A DNA stretch of 64,000 bases from NCBI RefSeq assembly GCF_017744655.1, contig NZ_JAGIAW010000006.1, positions 213,408-277,407 on the forward strand, given 5' to 3'. Origin of the DNA: Devosia sp. GTDB lineage: Bacteria > Pseudomonadota > Alphaproteobacteria > Rhizobiales > Devosiaceae. This document shows, one piece after another, positions 53,560 to 62,170 of the stretch. The notes beneath the pieces were generated by a model. It was not told the origin of the DNA, ran no database searches, and saw only the letters and a program-made list of their open reading frames with translations. Numbering within the stretch: the stretch's first letter is position 1; each line of letters begins with the position of its first letter. Made by a program: the position numbers and the translations under genes.

Positions 53560-53966
53560 CGACAGCTCTCGAGATAGAGCATGGGAATGGTCACATAGAT
53601 GACCGCCACCGCGGACAATACGCAGAGCATCAGAGCGACATGGCTGAGAAAGCGATGCCGTTCCTCGGGCGTGTTGTGCTCATATTCGAAATCATCGTCG
53701 GTCAGGCTGCGATCATGCACACGCCAGAGTCGGACGCTCGACCAGAAGATGCCGACCAGGGCGATAACCGTGACGGCGATGACGAGAAGGCGGATGTCCG
53801 ACAGCGGCGCATCTCTCCCGAGCTTTTGGCAATAGATGGCGGCGGAGACGTAGCAGACGAGGAAATGCAGCGCCCAGATGCTGGGCGAGATGATGACACT
53901 CCAGAGATCGGTTCCCGATCCGGTTTCGCGTCTGGCTTCTGCTGTGACGGGATCTTCCTTGCTCAT
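53556..53966 (-). CDS. Small membrane protein of the oxidase operon
   Basis: Protein of 136 residues with three hydrophobic segments (IWALHFLVCYVSAAIYC near 30, IRLLVIAVTVIALVGIFW near 60, and VALMLCVLSAVAVIYVTI near 110). ATG at 53966 overlaps the CtaDE stop as ATGA; the frame extends upstream without support. I do not recognise a family; position between the terminal oxidase and CtaG suggests an accessory or assembly role, perhaps a CtaF/subunit IV analogue. Confidence 0.7.
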   Translation of the reverse strand: MSKEDPVTAEARRETGSGTDLWSVIISPSIWALHFLVCYVSAAIYCQKLGRDAPLSDIRLLVIAVTVIALVGIFWSSVRLWRVHDRSLTDDDFEYEHNTPEERHRFLSHVALMLCVLSAVAVIYVTIPMLYLESCR

Positions 53967-56449
53967 GTCAGGTACGGAAAGCCTCCGATGACAATGGCAG
54001 TCAGAACGCCGCTGAATGCAACAAAGTGCCAATAGAGCGTGATGTTCCAAAGATCGGCGTCATGGGTCGGCGTCGCCTTGCCATAGAGCAGTCGCGCGAA
54101 GCCATAGCCCTGCATCAACATGCCGGTCGCCAGATGCGCGAGGATCCAGATGACAAGCGCCCAGACGATGGCCGGATAGGCATGCGCGGTCGGGTCGAGG
54201 TCTGAGGTCCACGGGCCGGCCATCAGGGCAAGGCCGCCGCCGAGCGTCGCCAAGACGCCGAGCAGCAAAAATAGTTGTGCCAAGCTCGACTGCCCGCCTG
54301 AATTGACCAGCCGCGCGCCAAGGGTCAGCGCCCAGGCAAGAAGAATGAGAGCACCGGCTATCGTCGGCCAGAACCAGCCCGGCCCAAACATGTCTGGCGG
54401 GGGAAAGTCGGAGTGGATGGTCCAGAAGAAAAAGTAGCCGAACAGCAGCGCAAGAAAGGCCGTCAGGTCCCCGGTCATGGTGATGAACATGGCCCACCAG
54501 CCGGTCGACTTGTAGCCTGAGACATAGAGAGGTAGGCGCTTGCCGCCACCGATATCCTTGGTTTTCTTCTCGGGGATTTCGGCTGTACCGGTCCAGAGCC
54601 AACGAAGGACCGCTGTCAAGAACACGACCGCGCCGAGCCCCATGGGCAGCCACCATTTGAAGGCCATAAAAATGAAAACAGCGCCGAGCCCGCCGGCGGC
54701 GATCATCGGCAGCCAGCCGGGGCCGCCGACGCGCAGCACAAGGATGGGCTGGGCGTCGAGCACGCTCGTCACCAGCGTTTCGCGTCGCCCCTCCTTGGCA
54801 TCTGCGAGGTATCCCTCACCTTCGTCGACCTTTCGCAGGAAGTCCTTGTCGTGCCAAAGCGGATAGCGGCTGCTGACCTCGGGGATGGAGCGCATGCCCC
54901 AGCTATTGCCGAAGCGCGCCGCCCATTCGAGCGTGCCCGCATTCCAGACGTTGCGCGGGACATCGCGCTGGTGACGCTTGGGGCGCACGCAATCCCACAC
55001 CAGCAGCAAAAAACCGGCGGCGAAGATGAAGGCGCCGACCGAAGAGATCATGTTGAGTTCGGTCCAGCCGCGGTCTGCGCCATAGGTGAAGACGCGCCGC
55101 GGCATGCCCAGCATGCCGGTCAGGTGCATGGGCAGGAAAGCCATGTTGAACCCGATGAGCATCAGCCAGAACGACCAGATGCCATAGGCGCGAGACAGCT
55201 CCTTGCCCCTGATCAGAGGGTAATAGTAGCAGATGCCCGCCATGACCGGGAAAAGCATGCCGCCGATCAGGGTGTAGTGGAGGTGCGCGACGATGAAATA
55301 AGTATCGTGCACCTGAAAATCGAAGGGTGCCACTGCCACCATAACGCCCGTCAGGCCGCCGATGATGAAGACGGCCAGCGCGCCGAGGCAGAAAAGCATG
55401 GGTACGCTGCGCACCACGGAACCCAGCATCACCGTGGCAATAAACGCAAAGATCTGGATGCCGGTGGGAATGGCCACGGCTTCCGAGGCCGCGGAGAAAA
55501 ACCCCAGCGACACCGACGGCAGACCGGTGGTGAACATGTGGTGCACCCAGAGCCCAAAGCTCAGGAACCCGGTTCCCAGCGCCGAAAGCACGATCCAAGA
55601 ATAGCCGGTAATTTCCCGCTGGGCAAAGGTCGGCACGATCATGGCAAGGAGCGCGATGGCGGGCAGGAAGATGATGTAGACTTCAGGGTGTCCGAAAATC
55701 CAGAACAGGTGCTGCCAAAGGATGGGATCACCGCCCCGGGTCACATCGAAAAATGGCCAGTCAAGCAGACGCTCGAGCTCGAAAAGAATGTCGCCGGCGA
55801 TCAGCGGCGGAAAGGCGAAAAGGATCATCCCGCCCACGACCAGAACGTACCAACCATAGAGCGGCGTCAGATTGATGTGCATTCCGGGCGCCCGGCATTT
55901 CAGCACGCCCACGATCAGTTCGACCGCGGCTGCAATGGAGGCGACTTCGATAAAGGAAAGGCCGAGCAACCAGATATCGGCACCGATACCGCTCTGCTCG
56001 GTGGAAAGTGGGGGATACATGAACCACCCCGCATCAGGGGCAGCATTGAAAAAAATCGAACCGCAGACGAAAACACCGCCGATGAGATAGCACCAGAAGC
56101 CGAAAGCCGAGAGGCGCGGAAACGGCAGGTCACGTGCGCCCAGCATGCCCGGCAGGATCAGGATCGCCACCGCCTCGAAGATCGGCACGGCGAAGAGAAA
56201 CATCATCACCGTGCCATGGAGGGTAAAGGCCTGATTGTAGAATTCGGCCGTTACCAGCGTGTTGTCGGGCACAAAGAGCTGCACGCGGATGATCAGCGCC
56301 AGCGCGCCGGCAAAGAGCATGAAGGCAAAAGCGGCAGCGAAGTACCAGAGGCCGACAATCGAATTGTTGACGTCCGACAGGGCGCGCCAGCCCCGGGGAT
56401 TGTCCCAGACTTTGGCTAGTTGTTCGGTCTCGGCGCGCTTGTCGGTCAT
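53963..56449 (-). CDS. ctaD: Fused cytochrome c oxidase subunits I and III (caa3 type)
   Basis: Protein of 828 residues. The first about 560 residues are subunit I: low-spin haem His78 (FTLHGT), CuB/Tyr cross-link HPEVY at 253-257, CuB His302-His303 (VHHMFTTG), and HDTYFIVAHLH with haem a3 His388 and haem a His390. After a hydrophilic linker (about 560-645), the C-terminal part has subunit III-type helices (WWAMFITMTGDLTAFLALLFGYFFFW). The fusion is the arrangement of many caa3 oxidases. It reduces oxygen and pumps protons in the cytoplasmic membrane. It overlaps coxB by 4 bp. Confidence 0.93.
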   Translation of the reverse strand: MTDKRAETEQLAKVWDNPRGWRALSDVNNSIVGLWYFAAAFAFMLFAGALALIIRVQLFVPDNTLVTAEFYNQAFTLHGTVMMFLFAVPIFEAVAILILPGMLGARDLPFPRLSAFGFWCYLIGGVFVCGSIFFNAAPDAGWFMYPPLSTEQSGIGADIWLLGLSFIEVASIAAAVELIVGVLKCRAPGMHINLTPLYGWYVLVVGGMILFAFPPLIAGDILFELERLLDWPFFDVTRGGDPILWQHLFWIFGHPEVYIIFLPAIALLAMIVPTFAQREITGYSWIVLSALGTGFLSFGLWVHHMFTTGLPSVSLGFFSAASEAVAIPTGIQIFAFIATVMLGSVVRSVPMLFCLGALAVFIIGGLTGVMVAVAPFDFQVHDTYFIVAHLHYTLIGGMLFPVMAGICYYYPLIRGKELSRAYGIWSFWLMLIGFNMAFLPMHLTGMLGMPRRVFTYGADRGWTELNMISSVGAFIFAAGFLLLVWDCVRPKRHQRDVPRNVWNAGTLEWAARFGNSWGMRSIPEVSSRYPLWHDKDFLRKVDEGEGYLADAKEGRRETLVTSVLDAQPILVLRVGGPGWLPMIAAGGLGAVFIFMAFKWWLPMGLGAVVFLTAVLRWLWTGTAEIPEKKTKDIGGGKRLPLYVSGYKSTGWWAMFITMTGDLTAFLALLFGYFFFWTIHSDFPPPDMFGPGWFWPTIAGALILLAWALTLGARLVNSGGQSSLAQLFLLLGVLATLGGGLALMAGPWTSDLDPTAHAYPAIVWALVIWILAHLATGMLMQGYGFARLLYGKATPTHDADLWNITLYWHFVAFSGVLTAIVIGGFPYLT

Positions 56450-57432
56450 TTGAGATCCAGAAGGTAGGCAATCAGGGCGTCGCGCTCGGTGGCTTCGAGG
56501 CTTGCATAGGCGGGCATGCGCACATCGGGCTTGTGGTGACTGGGATCGATAAGCCAGCTTTGAAGACCGTCCGCCGTAATTGGCAGAGTGCCCGCGGCCA
56601 TGGTGCGCCGGCCGGCGAAATGGGTGAGGTCTGGCCCTATGGCCCCGTCAGCGCTGGTGCCGCGCACCGCGTGACAGGCGCCACAGCCGGCGGAAACGAA
56701 GAGGGCATGCCCTTCCCGTTCCTCGACATCAGCGGCTTCGCCCGCGAGCCAGGTTTCGAAACCAGCCGGCTCATGGACCACGACTGGAAAGGCCATCAGA
56801 GCATGAGAGGGACCGCAGAACTCGGCGCAGACGCCGCGGTAGACGCCTGTGTCCGTTGGTTTCAACCGCCAGAGATTGGTGCGTCCAGGAATGACATCCA
56901 TCTTGCCGCCGAGATTGGGAATCCAGAAGGAATGGATGACGTCGGTAGAGGTCAGGACGAATTCGGCCGTCTGACTCGCCGGTAGGTGCAATTCGTTCGC
57001 CGTATTGATCAGCGAGCCATCGGGCATTTCATAGGCCACCCGCCACCAATATTGCTCGGCCGTGATGTGGACACGCAAATCCGGCCGGTGTGAGCGCACC
57101 CAATCGGGCAATAGCGCCAGGCCAAAGATCAGCAAAGCGGCAAGTGTGATGGTCGGAAATGCGACGCCGCCCACGAGAATAAATCGGTCGGCAAAACGCT
57201 CGGTCTTCGGTCGCTTCTTGCCGAGGACGGCATAGACGGTAATGCCCATGACGATGAGCCAAATGACGACGGTTCCGGCCGCCATGACCCAGAAAAGATT
57301 GGCTATCGCGGCTGCATCTTCGCCAGCGGGATGCAGCATGCTCTGTTCTGAAACGCAGCCAGCGAGAACAGGCACGCAGACCAGCGGCACGAAACGATAG
57401 ACGAGAAAGGAACGACGCTGCCCCTGTTGCAT
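56446..57432 (-). CDS. coxB: Cytochrome c oxidase subunit II with C-terminal cytochrome c domain (caa3)
   Basis: Lipoprotein-like protein of 328 residues: signal with lipobox VLAGC near residue 26, two membrane segments (about 45-70 and 90-110), then the CuA domain with ligands His167 (HSFWIP), Cys202, Glu204 and Cys206 in CAEFC, His210 and Met213. A cytochrome c domain with CGACH (Cys250-His254) ends it. ATG at 57432 is chosen after GGGGGTGT. It receives electrons from cytochrome c and passes them to subunit I. First gene of the oxidase operon. Confidence 0.92.
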   Translation of the reverse strand: MQQGQRRSFLVYRFVPLVCVPVLAGCVSEQSMLHPAGEDAAAIANLFWVMAAGTVVIWLIVMGITVYAVLGKKRPKTERFADRFILVGGVAFPTITLAALLIFGLALLPDWVRSHRPDLRVHITAEQYWWRVAYEMPDGSLINTANELHLPASQTAEFVLTSTDVIHSFWIPNLGGKMDVIPGRTNLWRLKPTDTGVYRGVCAEFCGPSHALMAFPVVVHEPAGFETWLAGEAADVEEREGHALFVSAGCGACHAVRGTSADGAIGPDLTHFAGRRTMAAGTLPITADGLQSWLIDPSHHKPDVRMPAYASLEATERDALIAYLLDLK

Positions 57433-57511
57433 ACACCCCCGCAAATCAACTCGGGGTGGAACGCCAATGCCTTAGCTGAGTTCCATGCAAATGGCCGTCA
57501 GGGAGAAAAGC

Positions 57512-58000
57512 ATGTCGCCACAAATGGGATATTCCCGCCTGCAGATCATTTTGCACTGGACCATAGCGGTGCTGATCCTCGTACAATTGACTATCAATTC
57601 CGACATGCAGCAGGCCTTTGCTCAACGTCTTGCCAGCGACGTGCTACCGGAAAGTACCGGAGCAACATTCCACGCCGGTATTGGCATTGCCGTCCTGGTC
57701 CTCGCGATCCTGCGCCTCGCCATCCGCCGTTTTCACGGCGTGCCTCTTCCGCCCAAGGCCAATCATCCGCTGCTGAACCTGCTCGGCCACGCCACACATT
57801 TGCTGCTTTACGGCTTCCTGTTCTTCATGCCGATCAGCGGCGCCATCGCCTGGTTCGGCGGTATCGAAATGGCCGGCGTGTTACACGAACTCGGCCGCTT
57901 CATTTTTATCCCGGCCATACTCCTCCACATCGGTGGCGCCGTCGTCGAGGAGCTGGTGCTGGGCAACCGCGTCATCAGGCGAATGATCAGGGCGAAATAG
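57512..58000 (+). CDS. Cytochrome b561-family protein
   Basis: Membrane protein of 162 residues with four hydrophobic segments. His residues in LQIILHWTIAVLIL, GATFHAGIGIAVL, GHATHLLLYGFLF and AILLHIGGAVVEEL provide the bis-His ligands for two b haems, as in the bacterial CybB/YodB group. It would transfer electrons in the membrane, possibly between quinone and a periplasmic acceptor. ATG at 57512 is chosen after AGGGAGAAAAGC. It is divergent from coxB and convergent with the glucose dehydrogenase gene. Confidence 0.9.
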   Translation: MSPQMGYSRLQIILHWTIAVLILVQLTINSDMQQAFAQRLASDVLPESTGATFHAGIGIAVLVLAILRLAIRRFHGVPLPPKANHPLLNLLGHATHLLLYGFLFFMPISGAIAWFGGIEMAGVLHELGRFIFIPAILLHIGGAVVEELVLGNRVIRRMIRAK

Positions 58001-58009
58001 TCCTGATCC

Positions 58010-60475
58010 TCATGAATCTGGCAACGCATAGGCGATGAAATAGTCGCCGATAGGCGTTTCCATGAAGTCGTGGCCGCCGGCGTTGATGACAATGATCTGC
58101 TTGCCGCCGGCTTCGTAAGTCATGGGGGTAGCTTGCCCCCCCGCGGGCAATTCGACTTGCCAGAGTTCTTCGCCCGTTTCGGTATCGACAGCCCGGAAGA
58201 GATCGTCGGTAGCCGCGGCTATGAAGAAGAGACCCGAGGCGGTCACCACACCGCCCCCATTATTGGGCGTACCGATATCGACCGGCAACATCGAGGGGAT
58301 GCCGAAGGGCCCATTCTTGCGGGCAGAGCCGAATGGCCGATCCCACAAAAATTCCCGCGTATTGAGATCGATCGCGGCAATTCCCCCATAAGGCGGCTGC
58401 TTGCAGAGAAGTCCCGTGAACGGAACTCGCCAGCCTGCATTGACGCGAATGCCATAGGGCGACTCCGCCTGCGGGCTAATCGATCCATGTGAGCCTGAAC
58501 CGGCCGCGGGATCGTAACTCGGGTCGTTGATAGAACGGACGCCCATGGCATCGACCTCTTCGCGGGACACCAGTTGATTGTAGTTCGGCATGTTATTGTA
58601 ATTGGCGATCAAGACGCCATTGACGGGATCGACGGCGATCCCACCCCAGTCCGTACCGCCATTGTATCCCGGGAACTGAATCCACGGCTGGTCGACGGTT
58701 GGAGGCGTATAGACCCCCTCATAGGCCGCCTGACGGAACTGGATCCGGCACCAGAGCTGGTCAAGCGGCGTCGCGCCCCACATCTGCGCCTCGGTCAGCA
58801 TCGGCTTGAGGAGATTCGGAAAGTCCGTCACATAGGGCTGCGTTGGCGAGAGCCGGTCCGGCTCGACCCCGCCCTGCGGCGCAGGACGCTCCTCGATATT
58901 GACCAGTGGCTCGCCTGTTGCTCGATCGAGAATATAGAACTGGGCTTGTTTGGACGGCATGATGATTGCCGGGACCGGACCATCGGGCGTTGGGAAGTCG
59001 ACGAGACTCCCCTGCCCGCCGAGGTCGTAGTCCCAGACGTCATAGTGCACCGTCTGGTAGTGCCAGGCGACATCGCCTGTCTCGACATTGAGCGCCACGA
59101 CGGCGGTCGAATAGGTGTTTTCCGCCTCAGAGCGATCGCCGCCCCAATAGTCGACCGCCGAATTGCCCATGGGGATGTAGACAAGACCAAGTTCGTCGTC
59201 GCCGGAGGCTATGGTCCAGCTATTGGGCGTACCCTCGGTATAGACCTCGCCTTCAGCCGGCAATCCGTTTTCCCCGGGCCGCCCCATATCCCAGGCCCAT
59301 TTCAACTCGCCCGTCACCGCATTGAACCCGCGGATCACGCCCGACGGTGCGCTCCGCTCCTGATTGTCGCTGACTTGGCTGCCCACCACGAGCACACCAC
59401 GCACAAGCGTCGGCGGAGAGGTCGGCGCATAGAAACCCGGTGCAACATCGCCGATCCCTTGCATGAGATTGACTATGCCGCCATTGCCAAAGTCGGGGCA
59501 AAGCTGGCCGGTCTCGGTGTCGAGGGCAATCATGCGCGCGTCATGGGTGAGGTTCACAACACGGGTGGCGCAAAGCTCGCCCTGCGCCGCAGTCGGGTCC
59601 TCGAAATACACAAGGCCTCGGCAGGAGGCGTTGTAGCCAAGAGCATCCGTCGAAACGTCGGGATCGAAGGTCCAGAACTGCGTTCCCGTCGCGGCGTCGA
59701 GCGCAAAAATCTTGTTCATTGCAGAGCAAATATAGAGCCGATCCCCAACCTTGACCGGCGTGTTCTGATTGCCAAAGGGCTCGTCATCCTGCGGCAGGTC
59801 GCCGGTACGGAACTCCCATATCTTCTCGAGGTCCGTCACGTTGTCTTTAGTAATCTCTTCGAGCGGAGAATAGCGCAGGGCTCGATGCGTACCGCCATAA
59901 GCTGGCCAGTCAGCGCCCGTTTCGAGTGCCACATAGCTCGGCTCTGCTGGAGGAGCCGTTGGGACCGTGGCTTGCGGCGCATTCGGTGTTGCTGGCGCGA
60001 CTTCGGCCGGTTCTTCTGCCTCCTGGGCAAGGGATGCCTCGATCCCCTGATTGGCAACGCCGATCACGCCGAGCGCCGCCAACACCGTCGCGGCTGTTAA
60101 TGCCCGGCCGAAACGTCGGACCGAGCCTCGCAAGGTAGGTACGGTTGTCAACACCAGGATAAGCACCACGGTCGGTGCCACCAGTCGCGGCACTTGCGCC
60201 CAGCCGTCAAGTCCGCTCTCCCAAAGGGCCCAGGCCAAAGTAGCGGTATAAGTGACGACATAGACCCAAAGCGCATTGATGCTTCGCTGCAGCAGGAACC
60301 AAGCCGTTAGAAGCAGGCCAATGCCGGCAGGCAGGTAATACCATGAACCTCCAAGGCTAATGAGCCAGAGACCGCCTGCTGCGATCGGCATGCCAAACAT
60401 GAGCAATACGACACCCACGAACATGGTCCACCAGAACCCAGTCCCTTTGCGTTCTGTATCGCTATGCCCGCTCAT
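58010..60475 (-). CDS. gcd: Membrane-bound PQQ-dependent dehydrogenase (glucose/quinate/shikimate family)
   Basis: Protein of 821 residues. The N-terminal about 150 residues form five membrane helices for quinone binding; a Pro/Ala-rich linker (near 155-180) leads to the eight-bladed PQQ domain beginning WPAYGGTHRALRYSPLEEI. Family markers include IPMGNSAVDYWGG (catalytic Asp region, near 450), VWDYDLGGQ and GGIAAIDLNTREFLWDRPFG. It oxidises an aldose, most likely glucose to gluconolactone, in the periplasm and reduces ubiquinone. Quinate or shikimate are alternatives within the family. PQQ biosynthesis genes are not in the window. Confidence 0.93.
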   Translation of the reverse strand: MSGHSDTERKGTGFWWTMFVGVVLLMFGMPIAAGGLWLISLGGSWYYLPAGIGLLLTAWFLLQRSINALWVYVVTYTATLAWALWESGLDGWAQVPRLVAPTVVLILVLTTVPTLRGSVRRFGRALTAATVLAALGVIGVANQGIEASLAQEAEEPAEVAPATPNAPQATVPTAPPAEPSYVALETGADWPAYGGTHRALRYSPLEEITKDNVTDLEKIWEFRTGDLPQDDEPFGNQNTPVKVGDRLYICSAMNKIFALDAATGTQFWTFDPDVSTDALGYNASCRGLVYFEDPTAAQGELCATRVVNLTHDARMIALDTETGQLCPDFGNGGIVNLMQGIGDVAPGFYAPTSPPTLVRGVLVVGSQVSDNQERSAPSGVIRGFNAVTGELKWAWDMGRPGENGLPAEGEVYTEGTPNSWTIASGDDELGLVYIPMGNSAVDYWGGDRSEAENTYSTAVVALNVETGDVAWHYQTVHYDVWDYDLGGQGSLVDFPTPDGPVPAIIMPSKQAQFYILDRATGEPLVNIEERPAPQGGVEPDRLSPTQPYVTDFPNLLKPMLTEAQMWGATPLDQLWCRIQFRQAAYEGVYTPPTVDQPWIQFPGYNGGTDWGGIAVDPVNGVLIANYNNMPNYNQLVSREEVDAMGVRSINDPSYDPAAGSGSHGSISPQAESPYGIRVNAGWRVPFTGLLCKQPPYGGIAAIDLNTREFLWDRPFGSARKNGPFGIPSMLPVDIGTPNNGGGVVTASGLFFIAAATDDLFRAVDTETGEELWQVELPAGGQATPMTYEAGGKQIIVINAGGHDFMETPIGDYFIAYALPDS

Positions 60476-60617
60476 CCGCTGCTCCTCCCGCTTTGCCGCC
60501 TAAGTTCGCAACGCCGCGGGCGAGCGCTAGTTCCGAAGCCAGCAGAACTGGCCCGCCCTGAGTTGAAGGAACGTCCTGCCTCGTTGCCCCGTTGGCCAAT
60601 CGAACAAGGAGATTCCG

Positions 60618-61511
60618 ATGGCCGACCGTTTCACCATGCAAGACCCGCGATACCAGTTCCCTGCACCGCCCTTTCCGCAGCAACCACAATCGCCTCCGGG
60701 CTTGGTCAGCGAAATGCGGCCCGCACCGGATCATGGCGAGGAAAGTTATGCCGGCTTCGGCCGTCTCCTCGGCCACAAGGCGCTCATTACAGGCGGCGAT
60801 TCCGGCATCGGCCGCGCTGCCGCCATCGCGTATGCCCGCGAGGGGGCCGATGTCGCGATAAACTATCTTCCCTCCGAGCAAAGCGATGCCGAAGAGGTGC
60901 TCGGCTATATCGAAAAGGCCGGCACGAAGGGCGTGGCTCTACCCGGCGACGTATCCGATGAGAATATCTGCCAGGCCCTGATCAAAGACGCCGTAAAACA
61001 ATTAGGTGGTCTCGATATCCTCGTCATCAATGCCGCGCGGCAACAGGCGCGAAAATCGGTCGCCGAGGTTACGAGCGAAGACTTCGACCGCACGCTTAAG
61101 ACCAATCTCTATGCCCTGCACTGGCTCGCGCAGGCCGCAGTACCTCATCTTCTACCCGGTGCATCGATTATCACGACGGCGTCGATCCAGGCCTATGAGC
61201 CATCGGCGCATCTGCTCGACTATGCAACCACCAAGGCCGGCATCGTCGCCTATACCAAGGCGCTATCTACCCAGCTCATCGAGAAAGGCATCCGCGTGAA
61301 TGCCGTTGCTCCCGGCCCGTTCTGGACCGTGTTGCAGCCGAGCGGCGGACAATTCCCGGAAAAGGTCGAAACATTCGGACAGGACAGCGCTTTCGGGCGC
61401 CCAGGGCAGCCGGTCGAACTCGCCCCGATCTATGTCCTGCTCGCCTCGCAGGAAGGGAGTTATATCACCGGGGAGGTCTTTGGCGTGACCGGGGGAAAGG
61501 GAATCGCTTAG
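60618..61511 (+). CDS. SDR-family oxidoreductase (general-stress YhdF/YdaD-like)
   Basis: Protein of 297 residues with a 50-residue N-terminal extension (MADRFTMQDPRYQFPAPPFPQQPQ) common in this SDR group. Then ALITGGDSGIGRAAAIAYAREGADVAINYLP, the variant VINAARQ in place of NNAG, the catalytic Ser in ITTASIQAYEPS and YATTKAGIVAY. A late GEVFGVTGGKGIA ends it. The group includes stress-induced dehydrogenases from Bacillus and Rhizobiales. AAGGAG lies six bases upstream. The gene stands alone; substrate unknown. Confidence 0.9.
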   Translation: MADRFTMQDPRYQFPAPPFPQQPQSPPGLVSEMRPAPDHGEESYAGFGRLLGHKALITGGDSGIGRAAAIAYAREGADVAINYLPSEQSDAEEVLGYIEKAGTKGVALPGDVSDENICQALIKDAVKQLGGLDILVINAARQQARKSVAEVTSEDFDRTLKTNLYALHWLAQAAVPHLLPGASIITTASIQAYEPSAHLLDYATTKAGIVAYTKALSTQLIEKGIRVNAVAPGPFWTVLQPSGGQFPEKVETFGQDSAFGRPGQPVELAPIYVLLASQEGSYITGEVFGVTGGKGIA

Positions 61512-61887
61512 TGCAAGAGGAAGGGACTCTCCGGGAGTTCCGGAAGCGCGGGCTTTAACCGATATAGGCTCAAAAACAAATATGTATCAGGCACATGGCA
61601 ACTTCAAGGCGTACCTGCAACAATGAACCGGGCCACACTAGCCTAGTGACGGATTGTCCAAACTGGGGTGGTTAGCGGACCGGCTGCTTATAGGGCCATT
61701 TGCCAAGAAGGGCGACCAGTACGCGTGGCCATCTTCCGTTACTCGTTTCTCATTGTTGACACCTTGATCTCCTGCCAACTCCGAGAGCGGATTAGGAAAG
61801 GACTGCAATTCTTAGCGCCCTGCTGAGCTTGATTGCTAGAAATTGACGCGCGAAGGCCGCGTCATATTTAGCTTTAAGGGCCTTATG
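61512..61887. other. Intergenic region, 376 bp
   Basis: No supported gene, repeat or clear promoter. The base composition is lower in GC than the surrounding genes and both strands have frequent stops. It separates the SDR gene from the small protein coupled to the chemoreceptor. Confidence 0.5.
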
Positions 61888-62169
61888 TCATGAGAGCCAG
61901 GGGGGAAGGCCCCTAACAGAGGCATCGTCTGCATCATGCAAGATCAACAGATGCGCCAAGGCCTGATTCAACTGAGAACGAGCAAACAGGAGTCTCTCAT
62001 AAACCACTTCAGGACAGCCCTGGGCCCGACAGACTTCCAGCTCTTGAGTGGCCAAGGTAAGCCGCTGTTGCTGATATTCAACGCAGTGGATAACTTCGGC
62101 ATTCGTGAGCTGGGAAATATTCGCGTGATGGCCAAGGCGGCCCGGCGTCAAGACAATAACTTCGCCCAT
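61888..62169 (-). CDS. Small protein coupled to the chemoreceptor gene
   Basis: Protein of 93 residues: MGEVIVLTPGRLGHHANISQLTNAEVIHCVEYQQQRL, then a mostly helical tail ending GLPPWLS. No signal peptide or membrane segment and no recognised domain. ATG at 62169 lies one base after the chemoreceptor TGA (TGA-A-ATG), so translation is probably coupled; this argues that the frame is real. Its role, perhaps with chemotaxis signalling, is unknown. Confidence 0.55.
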   Translation of the reverse strand: MGEVIVLTPGRLGHHANISQLTNAEVIHCVEYQQQRLTLATQELEVCRAQGCPEVVYERLLFARSQLNQALAHLLILHDADDASVRGLPPWLS

Positions 62170-62170
62170 T

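Noticed and set aside
54851..56419. 522-codon open frame on the plus strand
   Set aside because: It is antisense to the conserved ctaD coding region, is rich in Arg, His, Asp and Gly as expected of a high-GC shadow frame, and has no domain.
58574..60100. 508-codon open frame on the plus strand
   Set aside because: It is antisense to the PQQ dehydrogenase gene, whose conserved motifs are certain; the plus-strand protein has no recognisable motif.
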